Counted from the first letter of the stretch, positions 1 to 5,092 are shown. The stretch: DNA of 5,116 nt from an uncultured Acetobacteraceae bacterium (GCA_937930165.1 CALGVL010000082.1:1-5116), one strand, 5' to 3'. Translations and numbers: made by a program. The notes: a model not told the origin generated them from the sequence alone.

Positions 1-549
1 CACTACCTGGCCGCGACCGGAGCCCTTCGCCTCCAGCAGTGCCGCCAGCATGCCCAGCGCCAGCAGCATTCCGCCGCCGCCATAGTCGCCCACGAGGTTG
101 AGTGGTGGCACCGGCCGCTCCCCTGGCCTGCCAATGGACCAGAGCGCGCCGGTGAGGGCGATGTAGTTGATGTCGTGCCCCGCCGCCTGGGCCAGCGGCC
201 CGTCCTGCCCCCAGCCGGTCATGCGGCCATAGACGAGGCGCGGGTTGCGGGCGAGGCAGGCTTCCGGCCCCAGCCCCAGCCGCTCCATCACGCCGGGGCG
301 GAAGCCCTCGATCAGCGCATCGGCGCCTTCCACCAGCCGCAGCGCGGCCTGGACGGCGGCTGGCGACTTCAGGTCCAGCGCCAGGGAGCGGCGGCCGCGT
401 CCGACGAAGTCCTGCCGCGTGCCGGGTGGCCCTTCCTTCCGGTCTATCCGTATCACCTCGGCGCCGAGATCGGCCAGCAACATGCCGCAGAAGGGGCCAG
501 GGCCGATGCCGGCGAATTCCAGGATGCGCAGACCCTTCAGCGGTCCCAT
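1..549 (-). CDS. Alpha-methylacyl-CoA racemase-like protein (CaiB/BaiF CoA-transferase family III), C-terminus cut off by window edge
   Basis: The ATG is the complement of 547-549 and the frame stays open to base 1, giving 183 N-terminal codons; family members are usually about 360-400 aa, so roughly half is present. The protein opens MGPLKGLRILEFAGIGPGPF, the family's N-terminal Rossmann-like CoA-binding region, followed by LLADLGAEVIRID (24-36) and a GFRPGVMERLGLGP stretch (82-95). The segment GHDINYIALTGAL (124-136) and PPLNLVGDYGGGGM (148-161) are typical of the racemase branch. H125/D126 and D155 sit where Mycobacterium tuberculosis MCR has catalytic His126 and Asp156; the third acidic residue lies beyond the window. 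Known family members interconvert (R)- and (S)-2-methylacyl-CoA esters in the cytoplasm, in branched fatty acid or sterol side-chain breakdown; other family III enzymes move CoA between acids. A strong ribosome site (AAAAGGAGG, complement of 557-565) lies 7 nt before the start. The gene is divergent from the TPP enzyme. The family is secure; the substrate is unknown. Confidence 0.93.
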   Translation of the reverse strand, partial: MGPLKGLRILEFAGIGPGPFCGMLLADLGAEVIRIDRKEGPPGTRQDFVGRGRRSLALDLKSPAAVQAALRLVEGADALIEGFRPGVMERLGLGPEACLARNPRLVYGRMTGWGQDGPLAQAAGHDINYIALTGALWSIGRPGERPVPPLNLVGDYGGGGMLLALGMLAALLEAKGSGRGQVV

Positions 550-556
550 GGCGTTG

Positions 557-565
557 CCTCCTTTT
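557..565 (-). promoter_or_regulatory. Shine-Dalgarno site of the racemase-like gene
   Basis: The minus strand reads AAAAGGAGG, with 7 nt between GGAGG and the ATG. It fixes the start at 549. Confidence 0.8.
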
Positions 566-569
566 CGGG

Positions 570-601
570 GGGATTAGAATCCCTTGGGGGTTTGACAGCA
601 A
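570..601 (-). promoter_or_regulatory. Candidate promoter with overlapping palindromic operator in the divergent gap
   Basis: On the minus strand TCTAAT (complement of 573-578) is a 5/6 match to a -10 box. TTGCTG (complement of 596-601) lies 17 nt upstream and is a weak 3/6 match to a -35 box. The -10 candidate lies inside the perfect inverted repeat GGGATT-AG-AATCCC at 570-583, which is where a repressor would act. The transcript would start close to the Shine-Dalgarno site, giving a short leader. On the plus strand the same gap holds a consensus TTGACA (592-597), but no recognisable -10 at the right distance towards the TPP gene. This rests on motif matching by eye in a GC-rich genome, where promoters are often atypical. 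Confidence 0.35.
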
Positions 602-658
602 GCCCGCAGGGTCCGAGGCTTCGCACGGACGTCCAGGAACAGCGGAACGAGGTCCCGA

Positions 659-2383
659 ATGGCCCGCCTCAGCGCTGCGCATTATTTCCTCGAAGGGCTC
701 TGCGAACTCGGAATCGACTACCTCTTCTGCAATCTCGGCACCGACCACGTCTCGCTGATCGAGGAGATGGCGCGCTGGGACCGAAGCAACCGGCGGCGCC
801 CGCCCGCCATCATCTGCCCACATGAGAATGTCGCGGTCCATATGGCCGGCGGCTATGCGATGATGACCGGGCGAGGGCAGGCGGTGCTGGTGCATGTGGA
901 TGCCGGCACGGCGAATGCGGCGATGGCGATGCACAATCTCTGCCGCGGCCGGGTGCCGGTCTTCCTGATGGCTGGGCGTGCCCCCTTCACCACGCGTGGC
1001 GAGCTGACCGGATCGCGCGACACCTATGTGCATTTCGTCCAGGATCCCTACGATATCGGCAGCATCGTGCGGCCCTATGTGAAATGGGAATACTGCCTGC
1101 CCTCCGGCGTGGTGGCGAAGGAGCTGCTCTCCCGCGGCTATGCGATGATGCAGAGCGAGCCGGCCGGCCCCGTCTTCCTCACCCTGCCGCGCGAGACGCT
1201 GGCGGAGGAGATCGAGGAGGAGATGGTCCGCTCCTTTCCGCCCTCCCGCTACGGCCCGGTGCAGGCGGGCGGCGCCGATCCGGCGGTGGCGGCGGAGATC
1301 GCGCAGCAGATCATGGCGGCGGAGAATCCTGTCGCCTTCGTCGGCTATCTCGGGCGCAAGGCGGAGGCGGTGGCGGCGCTGGAGGAACTGGCGCGGGAAG
1401 CCGGGATCCGCGTCGTCTCCCATGCTCCCATCACCATGAACCTGCCGGCGGACAGCCCCTGCTTCGCCGGCTTCGACCCGAAGCCGCTGCTGGAGGTGGC
1501 GGATCTCGGCCTGCTGCTGGATACCGACGTCCCCTGGGTGCCGAGCAACATGCCGGAACGGTCGGAGACGCGCTGGATCCAGGTGGATGTGGATGCGGCG
1601 AAGCGCGACCTGCCGATCTGGAATTTCCCGGCCGATCTCCGTGTGCAGGGCGATTGCGCCACCGTGCTGCGCCAGGTCCTGGAGGCGGTCCGTGCCCGCG
1701 CCGACGCCGCCTTCCGTGCCAGGGTGGCCGAACGTATCGCAAGCTGGGAGCCAGCGCGCCAGGCACGGGCGCGACGCCTGGCGGAGGCCGCCGCCAGGCC
1801 GGGTGAACCGGACGCCATCGGCACGCCCTTCCTGATGGATGCGCTGAACCGGCAGCTTGCCGCCGAGGACATCGTGCTGAACGAGGCCATCCGCAACGGC
1901 GGCGTGGTCCAGGACCATGTCGTGCGGACGAAGCCCGGCACCTATATCGGCTTGGCCGGCGGGGGGCTGGGGTTTTCCGGCGGGATGGCACTGGGGGTGA
2001 AGCTGGCGCGGCCGGGGAACCGCGTGGTGCAGATCGTGGGCGATGGCAGCTATCATTTCTCTGCGCCGGACAGCGTCTATGCGGTGGCGCAGAATTACGG
2101 GCTGCCGATCTTCACCATCATCCTCGACAATCGCGGCTGGTCGGCGGTGAAGGAGGCGACCAAGCGCGTCTACCCCAAGGGTGTCGCCGTCGAGCAGGGG
2201 AAATTTTTCGCTCGCCTCGACGACCGCGGCGAAAGGCGCTTCGAGGAGGTGGCCAGGGCATTCGGCGCCCATGGCGAGCGCGTGACGGAGCCGGACCAGG
2301 TGGAAGGGGCGATCCGCCGCTGCCTGGAGGCGGTGGAGAATGGCCAGGCCGCGGTGCTGACGGCGCGCGTGACGCCGCTCTGA
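659..2383 (+). CDS. Thiamine pyrophosphate-requiring enzyme, acetolactate synthase-like large subunit, substrate unknown
   Basis: This 574-aa protein has the length and three-domain plan of the acetolactate synthase / benzoylformate decarboxylase superfamily. The Pyr domain (about 1-175) carries E56 in the PHENVAVHMAGGYA segment, the position of the glutamate that activates the TPP aminopyrimidine. The central domain spans roughly 205-340. The PP domain (about 390-570) has the Mg/TPP motif, GDGS at 461-464 and DN at 490-491 (canonical form GDG...NN). It is expected to be a cytoplasmic, TPP- and Mg-dependent enzyme that cleaves or joins C-C bonds next to a carbonyl, probably as a homodimer or tetramer. 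No small regulatory subunit lies beside it, and the N-terminal NLGTDHVSLIEEM (25-37) differs from the usual GxPG loop of true acetolactate synthases, so I would not call it ilvB. It could be a decarboxylase or ligase for a 2-oxo acid. The start is supported by GAGG at 649-652, six bases upstream. The gene is divergent from the racemase-like gene. Confidence 0.92.
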   Translation: MARLSAAHYFLEGLCELGIDYLFCNLGTDHVSLIEEMARWDRSNRRRPPAIICPHENVAVHMAGGYAMMTGRGQAVLVHVDAGTANAAMAMHNLCRGRVPVFLMAGRAPFTTRGELTGSRDTYVHFVQDPYDIGSIVRPYVKWEYCLPSGVVAKELLSRGYAMMQSEPAGPVFLTLPRETLAEEIEEEMVRSFPPSRYGPVQAGGADPAVAAEIAQQIMAAENPVAFVGYLGRKAEAVAALEELAREAGIRVVSHAPITMNLPADSPCFAGFDPKPLLEVADLGLLLDTDVPWVPSNMPERSETRWIQVDVDAAKRDLPIWNFPADLRVQGDCATVLRQVLEAVRARADAAFRARVAERIASWEPARQARARRLAEAAARPGEPDAIGTPFLMDALNRQLAAEDIVLNEAIRNGGVVQDHVVRTKPGTYIGLAGGGLGFSGGMALGVKLARPGNRVVQIVGDGSYHFSAPDSVYAVAQNYGLPIFTIILDNRGWSAVKEATKRVYPKGVAVEQGKFFARLDDRGERRFEEVARAFGAHGERVTEPDQVEGAIRRCLEAVENGQAAVLTARVTPL

Positions 2384-2409
2384 GCGGTGCATAGCGGGAG
2401 AAGGTAGGG

Positions 2410-2616
2410 ATGGTTGCCGCACACCCGGCCTTGCCGGACTCGGCGCCAGGATGGGCCGCATGGCGGGAACCGGCGCTTCAGGTCCGGCCGTGCCGCCCCC
2501 GCCGGTTTGCCGCTGCGGAACCGGCCAGGCGGCAATGCCCGACGGAGCGACAGGCTCCGCTGCCGGTCCGGAACCATGGGGCACGGGCGGCGTCTCGATA
2601 CGGGAGGCTGCAATGA
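2410..2616 (+). CDS. Doubtful 68-codon ORF overlapping the phosphoribosyltransferase start
   Basis: The ORF begins 26 bases after the TPP gene's stop. A good ribosome site (GGGAGAAGG, 2396-2404) lies 5 nt before its ATG. Its TGA overlaps the next gene's start as ATGA (2613-2616), the classic arrangement for translational coupling. Against it, the product (MVAAHPALPDSAPGWAAWRE...) is a Pro/Ala/Arg-rich string with no recognisable domain, typical of chance ORFs in GC-rich DNA, and the region is full of inverted repeats. It could be a short leader peptide or nothing. Confidence 0.2.
   Translation: MVAAHPALPDSAPGWAAWREPALQVRPCRPRRFAAAEPARRQCPTERQAPLPVRNHGARAASRYGRLQ
2501..2525 (+). repeat. Hairpin GCCGGTT/AACCGGC with a competing upstream arm
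   Basis: GCCGGTT (2501-2507) and AACCGGC (2519-2525) form a perfect 7-bp stem, and part of the 11-nt interval can pair further (CCG/CGG). A second AACCGGC copy at 2468-2474 could pair with the same central arm instead, giving mutually exclusive structures. The two AACCGGC copies belong to a 9-bp direct repeat, GGAACCGGC (2466-2474 and 2517-2525). Confidence 0.5.
2602..2607 (+). promoter_or_regulatory. Shine-Dalgarno site that decides the phosphoribosyltransferase start
   Basis: GGGAGG lies 5 nt before the ATG at 2613. It argues for this start over the in-frame ATG at 2451, which would add 54 low-complexity residues not expected in the family. Confidence 0.75.
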
Positions 2617-3266
2617 TCGAGAACCGCGAGGTCGCCGGGCGCGAGTTGGCCGCACGGCTCGCTCCGTTGGCTGCCGAGAGGCCCGTGGTGCTGGCCCTGC
2701 CGCGAGGTGGCGTGCCGGTGGCGGCGCCGATCGCGGCGGCGCTCGGCGTGCCGCTGGAACTGCTGCTGGTGCGCAAGCTCGGGGCGCCCGGCCAGCCGGA
2801 ACTGGCGATCGGCGCGTTGGTGGACGGCGATCCGCCTCAGATGGTCCTCAACGAGGAGATCGTGGCGGCGATCGGGGCCAGCTCTGCCTGGGTCCTGCGC
2901 GAGCGTGAGCGGCAATTGGACGAGATGGCGCGGCGGCGCGCGCTTCTCCTCGGCGACCGGCCGCCGCCGAGGCTGCAGGGCAGGGCGGTGGTGCTGGTGG
3001 ATGACGGCGTTGCCACGGGCGCCACGGTTTCGGCCGCGCTTCAGGCGGTGACCGCCGCGGGCGCGGCGCACGTGATCCTGGCGGTGCCGGTGATTGCCGC
3101 CGATGTCGCCGCGCGCTTCCGTGCCCGCGGCGTGGAGGTGGTGGCGCTCCTGGAACCGCACGAACTCGGCTCGGTCGGCGGCTTCTACCGCGACTTCCAT
3201 CAGTTGTCGGATGCCGAGGTGCTGCGCCTGCTCAGCCCGCCGGCGGCGGATGAGGGCAGGCAGTAG
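2613..3266 (+). CDS. Phosphoribosyltransferase domain protein (COG1926-type)
   Basis: This is a 217-aa type I PRTase-fold protein. It opens MIENREVAGRELAARL, a typical N-terminus of the stand-alone family. VVLALPRGGVPVA (25-37) holds the LPRGG pyrophosphate-loop region, and LLVRKLGAPGQPELAIGAL (51-69) is the family signature. VVLVDDGVATGAT (126-138) is the PRPP-binding loop, with the acidic pair D130/D131 that contacts the ribose hydroxyls. The C-terminus has GGFYRDFHQLSDAEV (189-203), also typical. PRTases join a base or other acceptor to PRPP with release of pyrophosphate, in the cytoplasm. The acceptor for this group is not known, so no purine or pyrimidine salvage role should be assumed. 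The start at 2613 is chosen by its ribosome site and by family N-terminus. The 229-bp gap upstream suggests its own transcript. Its end lies 24 bp from the end of the opposing KGG gene. Confidence 0.93.
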   Translation: MIENREVAGRELAARLAPLAAERPVVLALPRGGVPVAAPIAAALGVPLELLLVRKLGAPGQPELAIGALVDGDPPQMVLNEEIVAAIGASSAWVLRERERQLDEMARRRALLLGDRPPPRLQGRAVVLVDDGVATGATVSAALQAVTAAGAAHVILAVPVIAADVAARFRARGVEVVALLEPHELGSVGGFYRDFHQLSDAEVLRLLSPPAADEGRQ

Positions 3267-3290
3267 GCAGGCCGCCCCCCCCGGCTGAAC

Positions 3291-3728
3291 TCAGACCGGG
3301 TCCTGGCCGCCTGTCGGGCTTGGCTCCGCTGCTTCGTCCCGGTGCTGCGTGGAGCCACCGGGGCTGGCCGTGGTACGGCCGCCGCGGCTGTTCCGGCCGC
3401 CGATCCGGCCTGCCGCCGCGGCCTTCTCCCGGTTGTTGGCGAAATTGCCGGGATTGTTTTCCCGGCCCTGTCGCGTGCCGCCGATATGGCCGGCCTCTCG
3501 CGCCCTGGTGCGGTCATTGGCGAAATTGCCCGGGTTGTTCACGGCGCCCTGGCTCATGCCGCCGATATGGCCGGCCTCCCGGGCTTTGTCGCGGTCATTG
3601 GCGAAATTGCCTGGGTTGTTCCGCGCGCCCTGGCGCAAGCCGCCGGTGTGGCCAGCACGGGCGGCCCTTTCCCGATCATTGGCAAAATTACCGGGGTTGT
3701 TTGCCGCTCCGCCTTCAGGGTTTCCCAT
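3291..3728 (-). CDS. KGG-repeat stress-type protein with four tandem 27-residue repeats
   Basis: The protein is 145 aa, very hydrophilic, Gly/Asn/Arg-rich and without a signal peptide or membrane segment. Four consecutive 27-residue repeats occupy residues 10-36, 37-63, 64-90 and 91-117. Each starts NNPGNFAN and ends in a Gly-Gly motif: GHTGG (26-30), GHIGG (53-57 and 80-84) and GRIGG (107-111). This matches the KGG motif family (Pfam KGG; E. coli YciG is a member), small general-stress proteins probably unstructured in isolation. The motif lysine is replaced by Thr or Ile here, while a basic His or Arg stands one residue earlier. The last 28 residues are a Ser/Pro/Gly-rich tail. A purine-rich site GGAAGGA (complement of 3738-3744) lies 9 nt before the ATG. 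Biochemical function is unknown; stress induction is a family inference. No stress-type sigma promoter was found by eye. Confidence 0.85.
   Translation of the reverse strand: MGNPEGGAANNPGNFANDRERAARAGHTGGLRQGARNNPGNFANDRDKAREAGHIGGMSQGAVNNPGNFANDRTRAREAGHIGGTRQGRENNPGNFANNREKAAAAGRIGGRNSRGGRTTASPGGSTQHRDEAAEPSPTGGQDPV
3378..3701 (-). repeat. Four 81-bp tandem coding repeats in the KGG gene
   Basis: Units are 3621-3701, 3540-3620, 3459-3539 and 3378-3458, in gene order. The 3' end of each on the plus strand ends near the conserved text GGCGAAATTGCC..GG.TTGTT (GCAAAATTACC in the first unit). The two central units are the most alike, and the fourth is the most diverged. Unit length is a whole number of codons, so copy-number change would keep the frame. 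Confidence 0.9.
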
Positions 3729-3799
3729 TTCCTGTCGTCCTTCCGGCTATTCGGGCGCGGACGTTCTTGACCTTGTCGCGCCTGGCCGCCGGGTCGCAG

Positions 3800-3832
3800 C
3801 GGCCTGTTCCGGGTCAACGCCGGAACAGGCCG
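3800..3832 (-). terminator. Perfect 13-bp stem, 7-nt loop hairpin; terminator-like without T-run
   Basis: CGGCCTGTTCCGG (3800-3812) and CCGGAACAGGCCG (3820-3832) are exact reverse complements around the loop GTCAACG. It lies 57 bp past the stop of the proline-rich gene and 72 bp before the KGG start, so it may end the upstream transcript. No run of T follows on either strand, so it may instead protect an mRNA end or act in regulation. The hairpin is certain; its role is not. Confidence 0.5.
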
Positions 3833-3838
3833 GCGGAT

Positions 3839-3852
3839 GCCTGTGCACAGGC
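3839..3852. repeat. Perfect 14-bp palindrome GCCTGTGCACAGGC
   Basis: The sequence equals its own reverse complement over all 14 bases, the form of a site for a dimeric DNA-binding protein. It lies 111 bp upstream of the KGG start and 37 bp past the proline-rich ORF's stop. Confidence 0.5.
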
Positions 3853-3877
3853 GGCAATTCTGTGCGGGCGGCAATTC
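3850..3877. repeat. 11-bp direct repeat GGCGGCAATTC, 17-bp period
   Basis: Exact copies lie at 3850-3860 and 3867-3877; the first overlaps the end of the 14-bp palindrome. Two same-face sites about 1.6 helical turns apart could bind a regulator, or be a chance duplication. Confidence 0.45.
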
Positions 3878-3888
3878 CCGCCTGGGTG

Positions 3889-4095
3889 TCAGACCCGCCC
3901 CGCCTGGGGCGGAGGCATCTCCCGCGGTCCGGGTGGGCTGATCGGGGGCAGTTCCGGTCCCGGTCCCGGTTCGGGCTGCGGCTGTGGCTGTGGCGGAATC
4001 GGGGTCGGTTCCGGGACCGGACCCGGCGAGGGAGGCTGCGGCGGGACCTCGGGGCCCGGCGTGCCGGGCTGCGGAGCGGGATCGGATGGAGGCAT
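3889..4095 (-). CDS. Small proline-rich protein, hypothetical
   Basis: The product is 68 aa and about half of it is proline, arranged in PxP and PP runs mixed with Glu, Gln and Gly, for example PQPQPQPEPGPGPE (35-48), and ending PPPQAGRV. It has no Cys, no Lys and almost no large hydrophobic residues, so it should be soluble, extended (polyproline II-like) and acidic. There is no signal peptide or membrane segment. A ribosome site GGAG (complement of 4105-4108) lies 9 nt before the ATG. The other two minus-strand frames give Arg/Ala-rich noise, while this one gives an ordered PxP pattern, which favours a real gene. Low-complexity DNA here, including CCGGTCCCGG (3954-3963) and its inverse (4011-4020), could create such a pattern by chance. 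Similar short proline-rich proteins occur in Alphaproteobacteria with no assigned function. It lies between the DUF169 and KGG genes, same strand. Confidence 0.5.
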   Translation of the reverse strand: MPPSDPAPQPGTPGPEVPPQPPSPGPVPEPTPIPPQPQPQPEPGPGPELPPISPPGPREMPPPQAGRV

Positions 4096-4192
4096 GGGCG
4101 ATATCTCCGTGGTGGAGTTCGGCCTCGCAACGCATGGCGGCAGCCGCTGTTGCCGCGCAAGCTACCCTTCGACCCGATCCCGCCGGCGCGGC

Positions 4193-5008
4193 TCAGGATT
4201 TGCCCGCGTAGCTTCTTGCCATGCCCTCCGCCGGATCGGCCTGTGGGCCGTAGGGCATGATGGGATAGCGCAGCCCGGCCCTGGACAGGCCCTGCAGGCC
4301 CTCGATCGCGCGGGCGAAATCCTGCGGCGGGCAGGCCATCAGCAACTCGTCATCCGCCACGCCGCCATAGCGGCGTTCCGCATAGCAGGGGATGGAGAGG
4401 CTCACCTTCCGCGTTTTCAGCGCATGGCCCCAGCTATCGGCGCAGGCGCTCTCGCCGGTGATGGAGAAGTCGTAGCGCTGGTAGCTCTTCCATTGCAGGC
4501 CGTTGATGAACAGGATCATCTGTGCCGGATTGGCGTAGAACAGGCAGATGTCCGGGGGATCGAGCCGCGCGCTGCGCAAGGGGGAGACGACCAGGCCGTT
4601 ATAGCGCCCCGCCGGCACCCGCGGCATCTGCGCCTGGTGTGCCGCCGCGGCCTCGCGGTTCTGGAACCAGACCCCCTCCATCTTGCGGCCGGAGAGATAC
4701 AGTTCGGAGGGCTCGTTCAGCCCGATGACGCCGCCGCAATTGGAGAAGGCGGGTACATTCTCATGCGTGATGCCAAGGGTGAAGCCGGCGATGCGTGCCT
4801 GGGTGACGAGCTGGCAGGTGGAGAAGGTCTTGCCCTTGGCCGGGCGGCGGAGGCCGGGGATCTTCTCCATTTCCTCCAGGCTCTCGAACAGCTTCATGCC
4901 AATCGGCAGGGTGCGCAGGCGCAGCAGCTGGGTGAGCTGCTCCGCGATCTGTGCCAGTACCTTCGCATCGGGCTGGGCTGCTTCCGCCGTCGCCGGGGCA
5001 TCGTCCAT
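4193..5008 (-). CDS. DUF169 family protein
   Basis: This 271-aa protein is recognised as DUF169 by the run PIGMKLFESLEEMEKIPGL (35-53), the KTFSTCQLVTQAR segment (60-72), ITHENVPAFSNCGGVIGLNE (80-99) and the C-terminal PCYAERRYGG (207-216). Six cysteines stand at 65, 91, 155, 189, 208 and 226, several inside conserved-looking motifs (STCQ, NCGG, DICLFY, PCYAER), so a metal or redox role is possible but unproven. No signal peptide or transmembrane helix is visible, so it is probably cytoplasmic. The family has no established biochemical function that I can state. An in-frame ATG exists 18 bases upstream (5024-5026), but a near-perfect ribosome site sits between the two, 7 nt before the ATG at 5006-5008, so the shorter form is preferred. 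The next gene in the same direction is the proline-rich ORF, 97 bp on; GCCGCGC (4152-4158) and GCGCGGC (4186-4192) form a weak long-loop inverted repeat at the gene's end. Confidence 0.9.
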   Translation of the reverse strand: MDDAPATAEAAQPDAKVLAQIAEQLTQLLRLRTLPIGMKLFESLEEMEKIPGLRRPAKGKTFSTCQLVTQARIAGFTLGITHENVPAFSNCGGVIGLNEPSELYLSGRKMEGVWFQNREAAAAHQAQMPRVPAGRYNGLVVSPLRSARLDPPDICLFYANPAQMILFINGLQWKSYQRYDFSITGESACADSWGHALKTRKVSLSIPCYAERRYGGVADDELLMACPPQDFARAIEGLQGLSRAGLRYPIMPYGPQADPAEGMARSYAGKS

Positions 5009-5015
5009 GGCCGGT

Positions 5016-5022
5016 CCTCCTT
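5016..5022 (-). promoter_or_regulatory. Shine-Dalgarno site that decides the DUF169 start
   Basis: The minus strand reads AAGGAGG, 7 nt before the ATG ending at 5006. The alternative ATG at 5026 has no comparable site and would place this motif inside the coding region. Confidence 0.8.
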
Positions 5023-5038
5023 CCATCCTGGCTGCATG

Positions 5039-5056
5039 CTAGCCTTTCCGGGCTAG
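5039..5056 (-). repeat. Inverted repeat CTAGCC/GGCTAG in the DUF169 leader
   Basis: CTAGCC (5039-5044) and GGCTAG (5051-5056) are perfect 6-bp arms around a 6-nt spacer, 30 bp upstream of the preferred start. It could be an operator or a leader hairpin, or chance. Confidence 0.35.
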
Positions 5057-5092
5057 GTTGGCGCGGGGATATGCGCAGGCTTGCAACCGTTG

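Larger units (their letters stand above)
2384..2612. other. Structured 229-bp intergenic region upstream of the phosphoribosyltransferase
   Basis: No recognisable gene lies here, but several short hairpins do. CCGGC (2425-2429) pairs with GCCGG (2433-2437) across a 3-nt loop. CGGAGC (2543-2548) pairs with GCTCCG (2554-2559) across a 5-nt loop. GCCGGTT (2501-2507) can pair with AACCGGC at either 2468-2474 or 2519-2525. None is followed by a T-run, so an intrinsic terminator for the TPP gene cannot be called with confidence. A doubtful 68-codon ORF crosses the same region. Confidence 0.5.
3729..3888. other. Structured intergenic region upstream of the KGG gene
   Basis: This 160-bp stretch has no credible gene. 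It holds, in order on the plus strand, the ribosome site of the KGG gene, a perfect long-stem hairpin (3800-3832), a perfect 14-bp palindrome (3839-3852) and an 11-bp direct repeat (3850-3860, 3867-3877). No convincing -35/-10 pair or GGAAC...CGTT general-stress promoter was found on the minus strand. Confidence 0.6.

Noticed and set aside
592..621. A full sigma-70 promoter for the TPP gene starting at the consensus TTGACA
   Set aside because: The bases 16-18 nt downstream (around 614-621, GAGGCTT) do not resemble a -10 box, so only the -35-like half is seen.
175..825. A 216-codon plus-strand open frame over the racemase-like gene and the start of the TPP gene
   Set aside because: It is antisense to the well-supported racemase-like protein and crosses the divergent control region; the product has no recognisable features.
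1345..1991. Minus-strand open frames of 186 and 198 codons inside the TPP gene
   Set aside because: Ser/Arg/Pro-rich shadows of the TPP enzyme's reading frame, with no motif and no supported start.
1..2383. An oxalate-degradation pair (formyl-CoA transferase with oxalyl-CoA decarboxylase), which also combines a family III CoA enzyme with a TPP enzyme
   Set aside because: The CoA enzyme carries the racemase-type GHDINY and NLVGDYGGGG segments with His/Asp at the racemase positions, and the TPP enzyme's N-terminal region does not resemble oxalyl-CoA decarboxylase.
2451..2612. A 54-residue N-terminal extension of the phosphoribosyltransferase
   Set aside because: The extension is low complexity, the ribosome site lies right before the internal ATG at 2613, and family proteins begin near there.
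2478..3200. A 240-codon minus-strand open frame opposite the phosphoribosyltransferase
   Set aside because: The His/Arg-rich product is a shadow of the phosphoribosyltransferase, whose PRPP loop and family signatures are clear on the plus strand.
3267..3290. A bidirectional terminator between the convergent phosphoribosyltransferase and KGG genes
   Set aside because: The 24-bp gap has only a 4-bp GCCG/CGGC match around a C-run and no T-run on either strand.
3320..5056. A 578-codon plus-strand open frame running across the KGG, proline-rich and DUF169 genes
   Set aside because: It is antisense to two recognised protein families, has a low-complexity Arg/Gly/Cys-rich product and is explained by the GC-rich codon pattern of the minus-strand genes.
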